A DNA stretch of 64,000 bases from positions 1 through 64,000 of the forward strand of contig NZ_JAMGSL010000011.1 of the NCBI RefSeq assembly GCF_025195125.1, written 5' to 3'. How positions within the stretch are numbered: the first letter of the stretch is position 1; each line of letters begins with the position of its first letter. The DNA is from Streptomyces sp. Je 1-79 (GTDB lineage: Bacteria > Actinomycetota > Actinomycetes > Streptomycetales > Streptomycetaceae). Shown here piece after piece: positions 21,225 through 30,693 of this stretch. The notes beneath the pieces were generated by a model. The model made no database searches, had not been told where the DNA came from, and saw nothing but the letters and a program-made list of their open reading frames with translations. Made by a program: the position numbers and the translations under genes.

Positions 21225-21638
21225 GGCGACTCCCGGATATCGGCTTCTGAACGGCTCCTGCCACGCTGCCCGCAGCGGGCCGCTTTGCCAAGAGGACATG
21301 TGTCGCTGTCCATAACGTCAAACTTCCACCCCCTCTTTTGTACACATACGGACCATGACGAGCCGGGGGGCGGGAGCGATAGGCTTTTCCCGTGATCAGC
21401 GCGATACGCCGAGGGGGCAGCGAAGCCCCCGGCCATCGCCCGGAGCGCCACGGCGTCCGGGCGGACATGGCGTTCGCCGATTCTCCCGTCCTGGGCACGG
21501 CGCCAGAAATGGCCGATAACGGCTCGGACATCTCTCATCGCGGCATAACGTCGACTCCGACCGGTAACACCGCGTCGTGGCGTTGTGTCCTTTCTTCCAC
21601 CGACGTCACGCAACGGCGCGCGACAGGAGCCAGAGGAC
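21225..21638 (+). promoter_or_regulatory. Leader and promoter region of NAD-glutamate dehydrogenase
   Basis: In this 414-bp gap a candidate promoter is ATGACG (21355-21360) with TAGGCT (21380-21385). Two adjacent perfect hairpins follow. The first is GGGGGC (21413-21418) with 21425-21430. The second is CGCCCGGA (21437-21444) with 21456-21463. An open frame beginning with GTG at 21392 runs into the next gene in another frame and lacks a ribosome-binding site. Confidence 0.45.
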
Positions 21639-24600
21639 ATGCAGACCAAGCTGGACGAAGCCAAGGCCGAGCTGCTCGCACGGGCCGCCCGGGTTGCTGA
21701 GACCGGCCCGGTCGGGGGGCAACTTCCGACGGGGCCCGAGAACGGGAAGCGCCCGGACGGGGACACCGTGCTCGACTACCTCCAGCGCTACTACCTGCAC
21801 ACCGCGCCCGAGGACCTCACCGACCGCGACCCGGTGGACGTCTTCGGCGCCGCTCTCTCGCACTACCGGCTCGCGGAGAACCGCCCGCAGGGCACCGCGA
21901 GCGTCCGCGTCCACACGCCGACGGTCGAGGAGAACGGCTGGACCTGCAGCCACTCCGTCGTCGAGGTCGTCACCGACGACATGCCCTTCCTCGTCGACTC
22001 GGTCACCAACGAGCTCTCCCGCCAGGGCCGCGGCATCCACGTCGTGATCCACCCGCAGGTCCTCGTCCGCCGTGACGTGACCGGCAAGCTCATCGAGGTC
22101 CTGACCACCGAGCCCAAGGGCGAGCTGCCCCACGACGCGCTCATCGAGTCCTGGATCCACGTCGAGATCGACCGCGAGACCGACCGCGCCGACCTCAAGC
22201 AGATCACCACCGACCTGCTGCGCGTCCTGTCCGACGTCCGCGAGACCGTCGAGGACTGGGAGAAGATGCGCGACGCCGCGCTGCGCATCGCCGACAACCT
22301 CCCCGACGAGCCCACCGCCGACGATCTGCGCCCCACCGAGGTCGAAGAGGCCCGTGAGCTGCTCCGCTGGCTCGCCGCCGACCACTTCACCTTCCTCGGC
22401 TACCGCGAGTACGAGCTGGTCAACGGGGACGCGCTGGCCGCCGTCCCGGGCACCGGCCTCGGTGTCCTGCGCTCCGACCCGCACCACGGCGGCGACGACG
22501 AGCACCACGCCCACCCCGTCTCGCCGTCCTTCAGCCGGCTGCCCGACGACGCACGCGCCAAGGCGCGCGAGCACAAGCTGCTGATCCTCACCAAGGCCAA
22601 CAGCCGCTCCACCGTCCACCGCCCCTCGTACCTCGACTACGTGGGCGTGAAGAAGTTCGACGCCGACGGCAACGTGATCGGGGAGCGCCGCTTCCTCGGC
22701 CTGTTCTCCTCGGCCGCCTACACCGAGTCCGTCCGCCGCGTGCCGGTCATCAGCCGCAAGGTCCAGGAGGTCCTGGACGGCGCCGGCTTCTCGCCGAACA
22801 GCCACGACGGCCGCGACCTGCTCCAGATCCTGGAGACGTACCCCCGCGACGAGCTCTTCCAGACCCCGCCGGAAGAACTGCGCGAGATCGTCACCAGCGT
22901 CCTGTACCTCCAGGAGCGGCGCCGGCTGCGGCTCTACCTGCGCCAGGAGGAGTACGGCCGGTTCTACTCGGCCCTCGTCTACCTGCCGCGCGACCGCTTC
23001 AACACCACCGTCCGCGAGCGTCTGACCGACATCCTCAAGGAAGAGCTCCAGGGCACCAGCGTCGACTTCACGCTGATGAGCACCGAGTCGGTGCTCACCC
23101 GGCTGCACTTCGTCGTGCGCGTCGCCCCCGGCACCGAGCTGAGCCACCTCACCGACGCCGACCGGGACCGCATCGAGGCCCGGCTCGTCGAGGCCGCCCG
23201 CTCGTGGGCCGACGGCTTCGCCGAGGCCCTCAACGCCGAGACCGGCGAGGAGCGCGCCGCCGAACTGCTGCGCAGGTACGGCAACGCCTTCCCCGAGGGC
23301 TACAAGGCCGATCACTCGCCGCGCGCCGCCGTCGCCGACCTCGGCCACCTCGAGCAGCTCAGCCGCACCGGCAAGGAGTTCGAGCTCTCGCTGTACGAGC
23401 CGGTCGGCGCCCGTCCCGGCGAGCGACGCTTCAAGATCTACAAGTCGGGCGACCAGATCTCCCTCTCCGCCGTGCTGCCGGTGCTCAACCGGCTCGGCGT
23501 CGAGGTCATCGACGAGCGCCCGTACGAGCTGCGCTGCGCCGACCGTACGCACGCGTGGATCTACGACTTCGGCATGCGGATGCCCGCCCCGACCGCCAAC
23601 GGCGCCTCCTTCAGCGACGACGCCCGTGAGCGGTTCCAGGAGGCGTTCTCCGCGACCTGGACCGGCGAGGCCGAGAACGACGGCTTCAACGCGCTGGTGC
23701 TGAGCGCCGGGCTGACCTGGCGCCAGGCCATGGTGCTGCGCGCCTACGCGAAGTACCTGCGCCAGGCGGGTGCGACGTTCAGCCAGGACTACATGGAGGA
23801 CACGCTCCGTAACAACGTCCACACCACCCGGCTGCTCGTCTCCCTCTTCGAGGCCCGGATGTCGCCGGAGCGCCAGCGGGCCGGGGTCGAGCTGATCGAC
23901 GCGCTGCTCGAAGAGCTGGACGCCGCCCTCGACCAGGTCGCCAGCCTGGACGAGGACCGCATCCTGCGCTCCTTCCTCACCGTCATCAAGGCCACGCTGC
24001 GGACGAACTTCTTCCAGAACGCGGCGGACGGGGCCCCGCACTCCTACGTGTCGATGAAGTTCGACCCGCAGGCCATCCCCGACCTCCCCGCGCCCCGCCC
24101 GGCGTACGAGATCTGGGTGTACTCGCCGCGTGTCGAGGGTGTCCACCTGCGCTTCGGCAAGGTCGCCCGAGGCGGTCTGCGCTGGTCCGACCGGCGTGAG
24201 GACTTCCGGACGGAGATCCTCGGCCTGGTCAAGGCGCAGATGGTGAAGAACACCGTCATCGTGCCCGTCGGCGCCAAGGGCGGCTTCGTCGCCAAGCAGC
24301 TCCCGGACCCGTCCGTGGACCGCGACGCGTGGCTGGCCGAGGGCATCGCGAGCTACAAGACCTTCATCTCCGCGCTGCTCGACATCACCGACAACCTGGT
24401 CGCCGGCGAGGTCGTGCCCCCGGTCGACGTGGTCCGCCACGACGAGGACGACACCTACCTCGTCGTCGCCGCCGACAAGGGCACCGCGACCTTCTCCGAC
24501 ATCGCCAACGACGTCGCCGTCTCCTACGGTTTCTGGCTCGGCGACGCCTTCGCCTCGGGCGGCTCGGCCGGCTACGACCACAAGGGCATGGGCATCACCG

Positions 24601-26597
24601 CCCGCGGCGCCTGGGAGTCCGTCAAGCGGCACTTCCGCGAGCTCGGCCACGACACCCAGACCGAGGACTTCACCGTCGTGGGCGTCGGCGACATGTCCGG
24701 CGACGTCTTCGGCAACGGCATGCTGCTCTCCGAGCACATCCGCCTCGTCGCGGCCTTCGACCACCGCCACATCTTCATCGACCCGACCCCGGACGCGGCC
24801 GTCTCGTACGCCGAGCGGCGCCGCCTCTTCGAGCTGCCCCGCAGCTCCTGGGCCGACTACACGTCCGATGCCCTGTCCGCGGGCGGTGGCATCCACCCCC
24901 GCACCGCCAAGTCGATCCCGGTCAACGCGCACATGCGCGCGGCCCTCGGCATCGACGACGGCGTCACCAAGATGACCCCGGCCGAGCTGATGCAGGCGAT
25001 CCTCCACTCGCCCGTCGACCTGCTCTGGAACGGCGGCATCGGTACGTACGTCAAGGCGTCCACCGAGTCGAACGCGGACGTCGGCGACAAGGCGAACGAC
25101 GCCATCCGCGTCAACGGCGAGGACCTGCGGGTCAAGGTCGTGGGCGAGGGCGGCAACCTCGGTCTGACCCAGCTCGGCCGCATCGAGTTCGCCCGCAAGG
25201 GCGGCCCCGAGGGCGAGGGCGGCAAGGTGAACACCGACGCCATCGACAACAGCGCCGGTGTGGACACCTCCGACCACGAGGTCAACATCAAGATCCTGCT
25301 CAACGGGCTCGTCACCGAAGGCGACATGACCGTCAAGCAGCGCAACAAGATCCTCGCCGAGATGACCGACGAGGTCGGCTCGCTCGTTCTGCGCAACAAC
25401 TACGCGCAGAACGTCGCCCTGGCCAACGCGGTCGCCCAGTCGCCGTCCCTCCTCCACGCCCACCAGCGCTTCATGCGCCGCCTGGGCCGCGACGGAGCCC
25501 TGGACCGTTCGCTGGAGTTCCTGCCCAACGACCGGCAGATCCGCGAGCTGCTCAACAACGGCAAGGGCCTGAGCCAGCCGGAGATCGCGGTCCTCCTCGC
25601 GTACACCAAGATCACGGTGGCCGACGAGCTGATCGGCACCGAGCTGCCGGACGACCCGTACCTGCGCGGACTGCTCCACGCGTACTTCCCGACGCAGCTG
25701 CGCGAGAAGTTCGCCGACGCGGTGGACAGTCACCCGCTGCGCCGCGAGATCGTCACCACGGTCCTGGTCAACGACACCGTCAACACCGGTGGCTCGACCT
25801 TCCTGCACCGCCTCCGCGAGGAGACCGGCGCGTCGATCGAGGAGATCGTCCGCGCGCAGACCGCCGCCCGCGCCATCTTCCGGCTCGGCGAGGTCTGGGA
25901 CGCCGTCGAGGCGCTCGACAACGAGGTCCCGGCCGACGTCCAGACCCGGATGCGCCTGCACTCCCGCCGTCTGGTCGAGCGCGGTACGCGCTGGCTGCTC
26001 GGTAACCGTCCGCAGCCGCTCCGGCTCGCCGAGACGATCGAGTTCTTCGGCGAGCGCGTGGAGGAGGTCTGGGGCGAGCTGCCGCAGCTGCTGCGCGGCG
26101 CGGACCTGGAGTGGTACCAGTCGATCCTGGAGGAGCTGACCGGCCTCGGTGTGCCGGAGCTGCTCGCCCTGCGGGTCGCCGGCTTCTCCTCCGCCTTCCC
26201 GACGCTCGACATCGTCGCGATCGCGGACCGCACCGCCAAGGACCCGATGGCGGTCGCCGAGGTCTACTACGACCTGGCCGACCGGCTGCGGATCACCCAG
26301 CTCATGGACCGCATCATCGAACTGCCGCGCGCCGACCGGTGGCAGTCGATGGCCCGCGCCTCCATCCGCGAGGACCTGTTCGCCGCGCACGCCGCCCTCA
26401 CGGCGGACGTGCTGTCGGCGGGCGACGGGGCCTCGACGCCGGAGCAGCGGTTCAAGGACTGGGAGCAGAAGAACGCGGCGATCCTCGGCCGGGCGCGCAG
26501 CACGCTGGAGGAGATCCAGGGCTCGGAGACCTTCGACCTGGCGAACCTGTCGGTGGCCATGAGGACGATGCGCCAGCTTCTGCGCGCGCACAGCTAG
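21639..26597 (+). CDS. gdhB: NAD-specific glutamate dehydrogenase, 180-kDa class
   Basis: A 1652-residue large NAD-dependent glutamate dehydrogenase, converting glutamate to 2-oxoglutarate and ammonium for catabolism. ATG 21639 follows CCAGAGGAC; the longer frame adds 18 unlikely residues. N-terminal ACT-like regulatory regions precede the catalytic core, which spans about residues 800-1250. The core contains KAQMVKNTVIVPVGAKGGFVAKQL (split: KAQMVKNTVIVPVGAKGG, FVAKQL), the Rossmann segment VVGVGDMSGDVFGNGM and GEGGNLGLTQLGRIE. This class was first described in Streptomyces clavuligerus. It is monocistronic, with a perfect 14-bp terminator behind it. The long leader suggests regulation after transcription initiation. 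Confidence 0.95.
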   Translation: MQTKLDEAKAELLARAARVAETGPVGGQLPTGPENGKRPDGDTVLDYLQRYYLHTAPEDLTDRDPVDVFGAALSHYRLAENRPQGTASVRVHTPTVEENGWTCSHSVVEVVTDDMPFLVDSVTNELSRQGRGIHVVIHPQVLVRRDVTGKLIEVLTTEPKGELPHDALIESWIHVEIDRETDRADLKQITTDLLRVLSDVRETVEDWEKMRDAALRIADNLPDEPTADDLRPTEVEEARELLRWLAADHFTFLGYREYELVNGDALAAVPGTGLGVLRSDPHHGGDDEHHAHPVSPSFSRLPDDARAKAREHKLLILTKANSRSTVHRPSYLDYVGVKKFDADGNVIGERRFLGLFSSAAYTESVRRVPVISRKVQEVLDGAGFSPNSHDGRDLLQILETYPRDELFQTPPEELREIVTSVLYLQERRRLRLYLRQEEYGRFYSALVYLPRDRFNTTVRERLTDILKEELQGTSVDFTLMSTESVLTRLHFVVRVAPGTELSHLTDADRDRIEARLVEAARSWADGFAEALNAETGEERAAELLRRYGNAFPEGYKADHSPRAAVADLGHLEQLSRTGKEFELSLYEPVGARPGERRFKIYKSGDQISLSAVLPVLNRLGVEVIDERPYELRCADRTHAWIYDFGMRMPAPTANGASFSDDARERFQEAFSATWTGEAENDGFNALVLSAGLTWRQAMVLRAYAKYLRQAGATFSQDYMEDTLRNNVHTTRLLVSLFEARMSPERQRAGVELIDALLEELDAALDQVASLDEDRILRSFLTVIKATLRTNFFQNAADGAPHSYVSMKFDPQAIPDLPAPRPAYEIWVYSPRVEGVHLRFGKVARGGLRWSDRREDFRTEILGLVKAQMVKNTVIVPVGAKGGFVAKQLPDPSVDRDAWLAEGIASYKTFISALLDITDNLVAGEVVPPVDVVRHDEDDTYLVVAADKGTATFSDIANDVAVSYGFWLGDAFASGGSAGYDHKGMGITARGAWESVKRHFRELGHDTQTEDFTVVGVGDMSGDVFGNGMLLSEHIRLVAAFDHRHIFIDPTPDAAVSYAERRRLFELPRSSWADYTSDALSAGGGIHPRTAKSIPVNAHMRAALGIDDGVTKMTPAELMQAILHSPVDLLWNGGIGTYVKASTESNADVGDKANDAIRVNGEDLRVKVVGEGGNLGLTQLGRIEFARKGGPEGEGGKVNTDAIDNSAGVDTSDHEVNIKILLNGLVTEGDMTVKQRNKILAEMTDEVGSLVLRNNYAQNVALANAVAQSPSLLHAHQRFMRRLGRDGALDRSLEFLPNDRQIRELLNNGKGLSQPEIAVLLAYTKITVADELIGTELPDDPYLRGLLHAYFPTQLREKFADAVDSHPLRREIVTTVLVNDTVNTGGSTFLHRLREETGASIEEIVRAQTAARAIFRLGEVWDAVEALDNEVPADVQTRMRLHSRRLVERGTRWLLGNRPQPLRLAETIEFFGERVEEVWGELPQLLRGADLEWYQSILEELTGLGVPELLALRVAGFSSAFPTLDIVAIADRTAKDPMAVAEVYYDLADRLRITQLMDRIIELPRADRWQSMARASIREDLFAAHAALTADVLSAGDGASTPEQRFKDWEQKNAAILGRARSTLEEIQGSETFDLANLSVAMRTMRQLLRAHS

Positions 26598-26619
26598 GCG
26601 CCGCAGGCAGGTATGCGCG

Positions 26620-26651
26620 AAGGGCCCCGCCGGTCGTCCGGCGGGGCCCTT
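26620..26651. terminator. Perfect 14-bp terminator, convergent genes
   Basis: AAGGGCCCCGCCGG (26620-26633) pairs exactly with 26638-26651 around TCGT. It sits between the convergent glutamate dehydrogenase and GT87 genes and serves both directions. Confidence 0.9.
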
Positions 26652-26656
26652 GTCGT

Positions 26657-28117
26657 TCAGGTCGCGGTCGTCGGGGTCCGTTTCCTCGGTGTCCGTTCCG
26701 GTGAGGTCGGCGGTGTCGTCGAGGTCCACAGGCGGCGGGCCGCCAGCAGCGCCGCCGCGAGCAGCAGCCCGTTGCGGGCCACCATGACGGTCACGCCCGG
26801 CCAGGCGCCGGCCACCACGTCGTCGTAGAGGAGCGGGTACGCGAGCGAGCTCAGTCCGGCGGCCGGCAGGAGCAGCAGTGCCACCGGCCGCATCACGGTC
26901 CGGCGTGAGGTCAGACAGACGGCGGTGAGGCCGAGCAGCCAGATCATGTACTGCGGGCTGATCACGCGGCTGGTGACGGTGAAGAGCAGGACGGCGGCGA
27001 GTGCCGCGTCGAGCGGGGTTGCCTGGGTCCAGGTGCGGGCCCGCAGCCGCCACACCAGCAGCCAGACGAAGGTGATCGCGGTCAGGAGGAGCGCCAGACG
27101 GCCGACGCTGGAGACGTACGGGCCGACGTACTCGTAGGCGCCGTAGCGGTACTGGACCGTGCCCGGCCAGACTCCGGCCGCCCGGGCGAGGGCGAGCGCG
27201 GTGCCGCCCAGCGACTCGATCTGGACGCCTCGGCTGCCCTGCTGGCGCAGGAAGCCCAGCGAGTGCGAGAAGCAGAGCGCGAGGGTCGCGAGCAGGGCGG
27301 CGGCGGTGGCGGCGGCGGAGACCCAGGCGTCGCGGGTGGTACGGCCCCGGGGCGTGCCGATCAGGGCGAGAACCGGCCACACCTTGACGAGCGCGCCGAG
27401 CCCGGCGAGCACGCCGCCGAGCCGGTGCCCGACGGCCGAGCGGGAGCCCAGCGCGAGCAGGGCGAACACGGCGAGGGCGGTGACCTGGACGTCGTACCGG
27501 GCCAGCGGGATGTGCAGGAGCAGCGGGAGACCGCAGACCCAGACCCACGCGCCGTGCGTGACGCGGCTGCTGTCGGCGCGGGCGAGCGCCAGGGTGACGG
27601 CGGCGTCGGCGAGGAGGGTGAGGGCGACGAAGGCCTGGAAGTACGTGAGCCAGGGCAGGACGCCGGGGGACATGATCACCAGGCCGGCGCCCGGCGGGTA
27701 CTGCCAGGTGACGTCGTTCACGGGGAAGGTGCCGTGGCCGAACTGCCGGTACCAGTGCTGGTAGAGGACGTACACCTCGCGGCCGACCCCGCCGACGCCC
27801 AGGCTGTCGCGCAGGAGGAGCAGCAGCATGCCGGCGCGGGTGACCGCCCACACGACGGTGAGGGCGAGGGCGGGGCCGCGGCCGACCTTGACGAAGGTGG
27901 CCGAGGTGAAGGTGTCCGAGTCGAAGGGTGAGCCGGTCAGGGCGGGGGGCGCGGGGGCGCACGTGGCCTGGGCGCCCGGTTCGGCGGCCGGTCCCGGGGA
28001 GGGGCCGGAGGCGGCCGTGGTCGGGCCACCGGGGCCGGAGCGCGCGGCCTGGGCGGCGTCCGGGCCCGGATCCGGTTCGGGCGGGGGCGGCGGGGTGCGG
28101 TTGCGATGCGTCGTCAT
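26657..28117 (-). CDS. GT87-family polyprenol-linked glycosyltransferase
   Basis: A 486-residue membrane protein of the GT87 (DUF2029) family. These enzymes transfer mannose or similar sugars from polyprenyl-phosphate donors outside the membrane. A Pro-rich cytoplasmic N terminus (1-85) is followed by about ten membrane helices. The first extracytoplasmic loop carries HWYRQFGHGTFPVNDVTWQYPPGA, where the Asp and the QYPP motif are typical of the family. Further blocks are LVKVWPVLAL and SRVISPQYMIWLLGL. It is 45 bp downstream of the exporter ATPase gene, so it probably builds or decorates the exported glycan. Confidence 0.88.
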   Translation of the reverse strand: MTTHRNRTPPPPPEPDPGPDAAQAARSGPGGPTTAASGPSPGPAAEPGAQATCAPAPPALTGSPFDSDTFTSATFVKVGRGPALALTVVWAVTRAGMLLLLLRDSLGVGGVGREVYVLYQHWYRQFGHGTFPVNDVTWQYPPGAGLVIMSPGVLPWLTYFQAFVALTLLADAAVTLALARADSSRVTHGAWVWVCGLPLLLHIPLARYDVQVTALAVFALLALGSRSAVGHRLGGVLAGLGALVKVWPVLALIGTPRGRTTRDAWVSAAATAAALLATLALCFSHSLGFLRQQGSRGVQIESLGGTALALARAAGVWPGTVQYRYGAYEYVGPYVSSVGRLALLLTAITFVWLLVWRLRARTWTQATPLDAALAAVLLFTVTSRVISPQYMIWLLGLTAVCLTSRRTVMRPVALLLLPAAGLSSLAYPLLYDDVVAGAWPGVTVMVARNGLLLAAALLAARRLWTSTTPPTSPERTPRKRTPTTAT

Positions 28118-28162
28118 CGAAACCGCACTCTATTGCTGTCTGAGTGGATTTCGGGTGTTTTG

Positions 28163-29014
28163 TCAGTCCTTCTTGGTGAACGCCTCGTACGCCGCCACCA
28201 CCTCCTTCGCCGGGCCGTCCATCCGCAGCGTCCCCGCCTCCAGCCACAGCGCCCGGTCGCAGGTCCGGGTGATGGTCGAGTGGGAGTGGGAGACCAGGAA
28301 GACCGTGCCCGCCTCGGCCCGCAGCTCGTCGATCCGCTCCTGGCTGCGACGGCGGAAGCGGGCGTCGCCCGTGGCCAGCGCCTCGTCGATCAGCAGGACG
28401 TCGTGGCTCTTTGCCGCAGCGATGGCGAAGCGGAGGCGGGCGCCCATGCCGGAGGAGTACGTCCGCATGGGCAGCGAGATGAAGTCGCCCTTCTCGTTGA
28501 TCCCGGAGAAGTCGACGATGTCGTCGTAGCGGGCGTCGACCTCGGTGCGGGCCATGCCCATCGCGAGCCCGCCCAGGATCACGTTCCGCTCGCCGGTCAG
28601 GTCGTTCATCAGCGCCGCGTTCACGCCGAGCAGGGAGGGCCGGCCGCCGGTGTAGATCCTGCCCCGGTCGACGGGCAGCAGCCCCGCGACGGCCTTGAGG
28701 AGGGTGGACTTTCCGGATCCGTTCGAACCGATCAGGCCGATCGCCTCGCCCCGGTACGCGGCGAAGCTGACGCCCCTGACGGCGTGCACCGTGCGGGCGC
28801 CGGGGGTGGCGTGGCGGCCGAGGATCCGGTCGAGCGCGGCGGTGGCGCCGCCCTTGCCGGAACGGGCTCCGTTGACGGTGTACGTGATGTGGACGCCGTC
28901 GGCGACGACGGTGGGAACGCGCTCCGGCGCGGCGGCCGGATCCGTGGGGTGTGTCGGGCTGGTCGTCGGCAGGTCCTGTGCCGGGGTGCTCGTCGTCAAG
29001 GTCTGTTCAGCCAC
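28163..29014 (-). CDS. Polysaccharide/teichoic-acid exporter ATPase (TagH/Wzt-like)
   Basis: A 283-residue ABC ATPase with a GTG start. Walker A is GSNGSGKST (106-114), the signature is YSSGMGARLRFA and Walker B is DVLLIDEALATGD. The sequence around Walker A and the short Q-loop region match the ABC-2 exporter class of TagH, Wzt and RfbE. An unusually long Thr/Pro-rich N-terminal extension of about 40 residues precedes the fold, so a later start cannot be excluded. It lacks the C-terminal substrate-binding domain of Wzt. It overlaps the permease stop by 8 bp, so the two are one unit. Confidence 0.9.
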   Translation of the reverse strand: MAEQTLTTSTPAQDLPTTSPTHPTDPAAAPERVPTVVADGVHITYTVNGARSGKGGATAALDRILGRHATPGARTVHAVRGVSFAAYRGEAIGLIGSNGSGKSTLLKAVAGLLPVDRGRIYTGGRPSLLGVNAALMNDLTGERNVILGGLAMGMARTEVDARYDDIVDFSGINEKGDFISLPMRTYSSGMGARLRFAIAAAKSHDVLLIDEALATGDARFRRRSQERIDELRAEAGTVFLVSHSHSTITRTCDRALWLEAGTLRMDGPAKEVVAAYEAFTKKD

Positions 29015-29915
29015 GGCCGTACGTCTCCTCTGCCTTCCAGAAGTAGATGAATCCGCCCACGAAGGCCACGAGCGCCCAGCCGGCGCCGAGCGCCCAGAGG
29101 TGCGGGGGCAGCCGGTCGGCGGTGAAGCTCTCGATCAGCGCGAAGCGCATCAGGTCGATGTAGACGCCCGCCGGATTGCACTGGAGGAGCGTGATCGCCA
29201 GGTCGGGGATCCGGCCGCTGCGCGCCAGGTGGTCGAGGGACCACATGACCCCGGAGGCGTACATCCAGGTCCGGAGCAGGAAGGGCATGAGCTGCGCGAG
29301 GTCCGGGGTGCGGGCGGCGAGACGGGCCATGGCGAGCGCGACCCCGGCGTTGAAGAGCGCCTGGAGGAAGAGCGCGGGCACGGCGAGCAGCCAGCTCCAG
29401 CGGGGGAACTCCCCGAAGCAGAACAGGATCCCGACGAGCGCGCAGAGCGAGAGCACGAGCTGCTGGAGCTGTTGCAGCGCCAGGGCGAGGGGGAGGCTCG
29501 CGCGGGGGAAGTGCAGGGCGCGCACGAGGCCGAGGTTCCCGCTGATCGCACGGGTGCCGGTCATGATCGACTGGGAGGTGAAGGTCCAGACGAAGACGCC
29601 GGTGATCAGGAACGGCACGTAGTCCGGGATGCCCTCCTGGACGTTCATGAGGATGCCGAAGATCAGGTAGTAGACCGCCGCGTTGAGCAGCGGGGTCATC
29701 ACCTGCCAGAGCTGGCCGAGCTTCGCGTTGCTGTACTGGGCCGTGAGCCGGGCGGTCGCGAACGCGCCGATGAAGGCGCGGCGGGACCAGAGCTGTCGGA
29801 CGTACGCGGGGAGGCCCGGGCGGGCGCCGCTGACCGAGAGTCCGTGCCGCAGGGCGAGCGCGTGCAGGTCGGGCGCGGTCCCGGAGTCGGGTTTCGTGAG
29901 CGTCTCGGTGGTCAC
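29007..29915 (-). CDS. ABC-2 type polysaccharide/teichoic-acid export permease
   Basis: A 302-residue ABC-2 permease (TagG/Wzm type) with six predicted membrane helices after a 40-residue cytoplasmic N terminus. Characteristic blocks are LWSRRAFIGAFATARLTAQYSN, LGQLWQVMTPLLNAAVYYLIFG, and QYSN/NPAGVYIDLMRFALI near the C terminus. Together with the adjacent ATPase it forms an exporter for a lipid-linked glycan, perhaps teichoic or teichulosonic acid. It is first in a three-gene operon with the ATPase and GT87 genes and divergent from the TetR regulator, which is the obvious candidate to control it. Confidence 0.92.
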   Translation of the reverse strand: MTTETLTKPDSGTAPDLHALALRHGLSVSGARPGLPAYVRQLWSRRAFIGAFATARLTAQYSNAKLGQLWQVMTPLLNAAVYYLIFGILMNVQEGIPDYVPFLITGVFVWTFTSQSIMTGTRAISGNLGLVRALHFPRASLPLALALQQLQQLVLSLCALVGILFCFGEFPRWSWLLAVPALFLQALFNAGVALAMARLAARTPDLAQLMPFLLRTWMYASGVMWSLDHLARSGRIPDLAITLLQCNPAGVYIDLMRFALIESFTADRLPPHLWALGAGWALVAFVGGFIYFWKAEETYGRG

Positions 29916-30010
29916 GACGTCGCTTTCGACGAGGGTGCAGGGCGGCGCTGACGACGGAACGGGTCCGTATCGTCGCTACGTGGAGCGTAGGGCGATCCGA
30001 CGTCGCAACG

Positions 30011-30053
30011 CAACCGTTCCGTCGTGACGTCGAGGTTCACGGTTGGTTAGGAT
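30011..30053 (+). promoter_or_regulatory. Leaderless tetR promoter with flanking dyad
   Basis: GTGACG (30024-30029) and TAGGAT (30048-30053) are 18 bp apart and place the start of transcription at about the ATG (30061), so the mRNA is probably leaderless. CAACCGT (30011-30017) and ACGGTTG (30039-30045) are exact inverted copies that embrace the -35 element, a good arrangement for autorepression. Confidence 0.55.
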
Positions 30054-30060
30054 CCCGTTC

Positions 30061-30666
30061 ATGACGACACGCCCCGGATCCCCCCGCCGCGCCCCCGCCG
30101 GGGCCGCCGTGCTCCGAGAGGACGTGACCGAGGCCATCCGCGCCGCCGTCTTCGAGGAGCTGGCCGCCGTGGGCTTCGCCCGGATGTCCATCGAGGGCAT
30201 CGCGCGCCGCGCGGGCGTCGGCAAGACCGCCGTCTACCGCCGCTGGAAGTCGAAGCTCTCGCTCGTCCTCGACCTCCTCGGAGCCTTCGCCACGCAGGGG
30301 CTGCCGGCGCCGTCGACCGGTTCGCTGTACGGGGACGTGCGCGCGCTCCTCGAAGTCGCCTCGCACGCCCTGCGCCACCCCGTGGCCTCCCAGGTCATCC
30401 CGGACCTGCTGGTCGAGGCCGCCCGGCAGCCGGAGATCGCCGACGCGATCAAGGCCGCCCTGCTCGACAGCCAGCAGGGCGTCGTCGCGCAGATCGTCCG
30501 CGAGGCGGTGGCGCGCGGCGAACTGCCGGAGGGCACGAACCCTGAGCGCGCCCTCGACCTCGTGGTGGGGCCGCTCTACTGGCGGCTCGTGGTGGTGCGC
30601 GGCGAGCTGCCGAAGGGGTACGTGGACGACCTCGCGCGCTCGGCGGTCGCGGCCCTCACGGCGTAG
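30061..30666 (+). CDS. TetR-family transcriptional regulator
   Basis: A 201-residue TetR/AcrR regulator starting at ATG 30061 (MTTRPGSPRRAPAGAAVLRE). The helix-turn-helix lies at about residues 20-65, with FARMSIEGIARRAGVGKTAVYRRWKSK as the recognition block. The C-terminal ligand domain resembles TetR_C_11/C-terminal proteobacterial-type domains (VASQVIPDLLVEAARQPEIADAI). It is divergent from the polysaccharide exporter operon, its likely target. It has no ribosome-binding site, consistent with the leaderless promoter just upstream. The ligand is unknown. Confidence 0.9.
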   Translation: MTTRPGSPRRAPAGAAVLREDVTEAIRAAVFEELAAVGFARMSIEGIARRAGVGKTAVYRRWKSKLSLVLDLLGAFATQGLPAPSTGSLYGDVRALLEVASHALRHPVASQVIPDLLVEAARQPEIADAIKAALLDSQQGVVAQIVREAVARGELPEGTNPERALDLVVGPLYWRLVVVRGELPKGYVDDLARSAVAALTA

Positions 30667-30693
30667 GGGCGGTCAGGCCCGGGCACGGCCCCC

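Noticed and set aside
21392..21700. 102-codon ORF ahead of glutamate dehydrogenase
   Set aside because: It runs into the enzyme gene in another frame and consists of low-information Ser/Arg/Gly sequence; two hairpins lie within it. Left as leader.
21606..28247. 2213-codon open frame on the minus strand across glutamate dehydrogenase
   Set aside because: It is antisense to a clearly conserved enzyme, has a Val/Asp/Gly/Arg-rich composition with no domains, and arises because GC-biased third positions suppress stop codons on the other strand.
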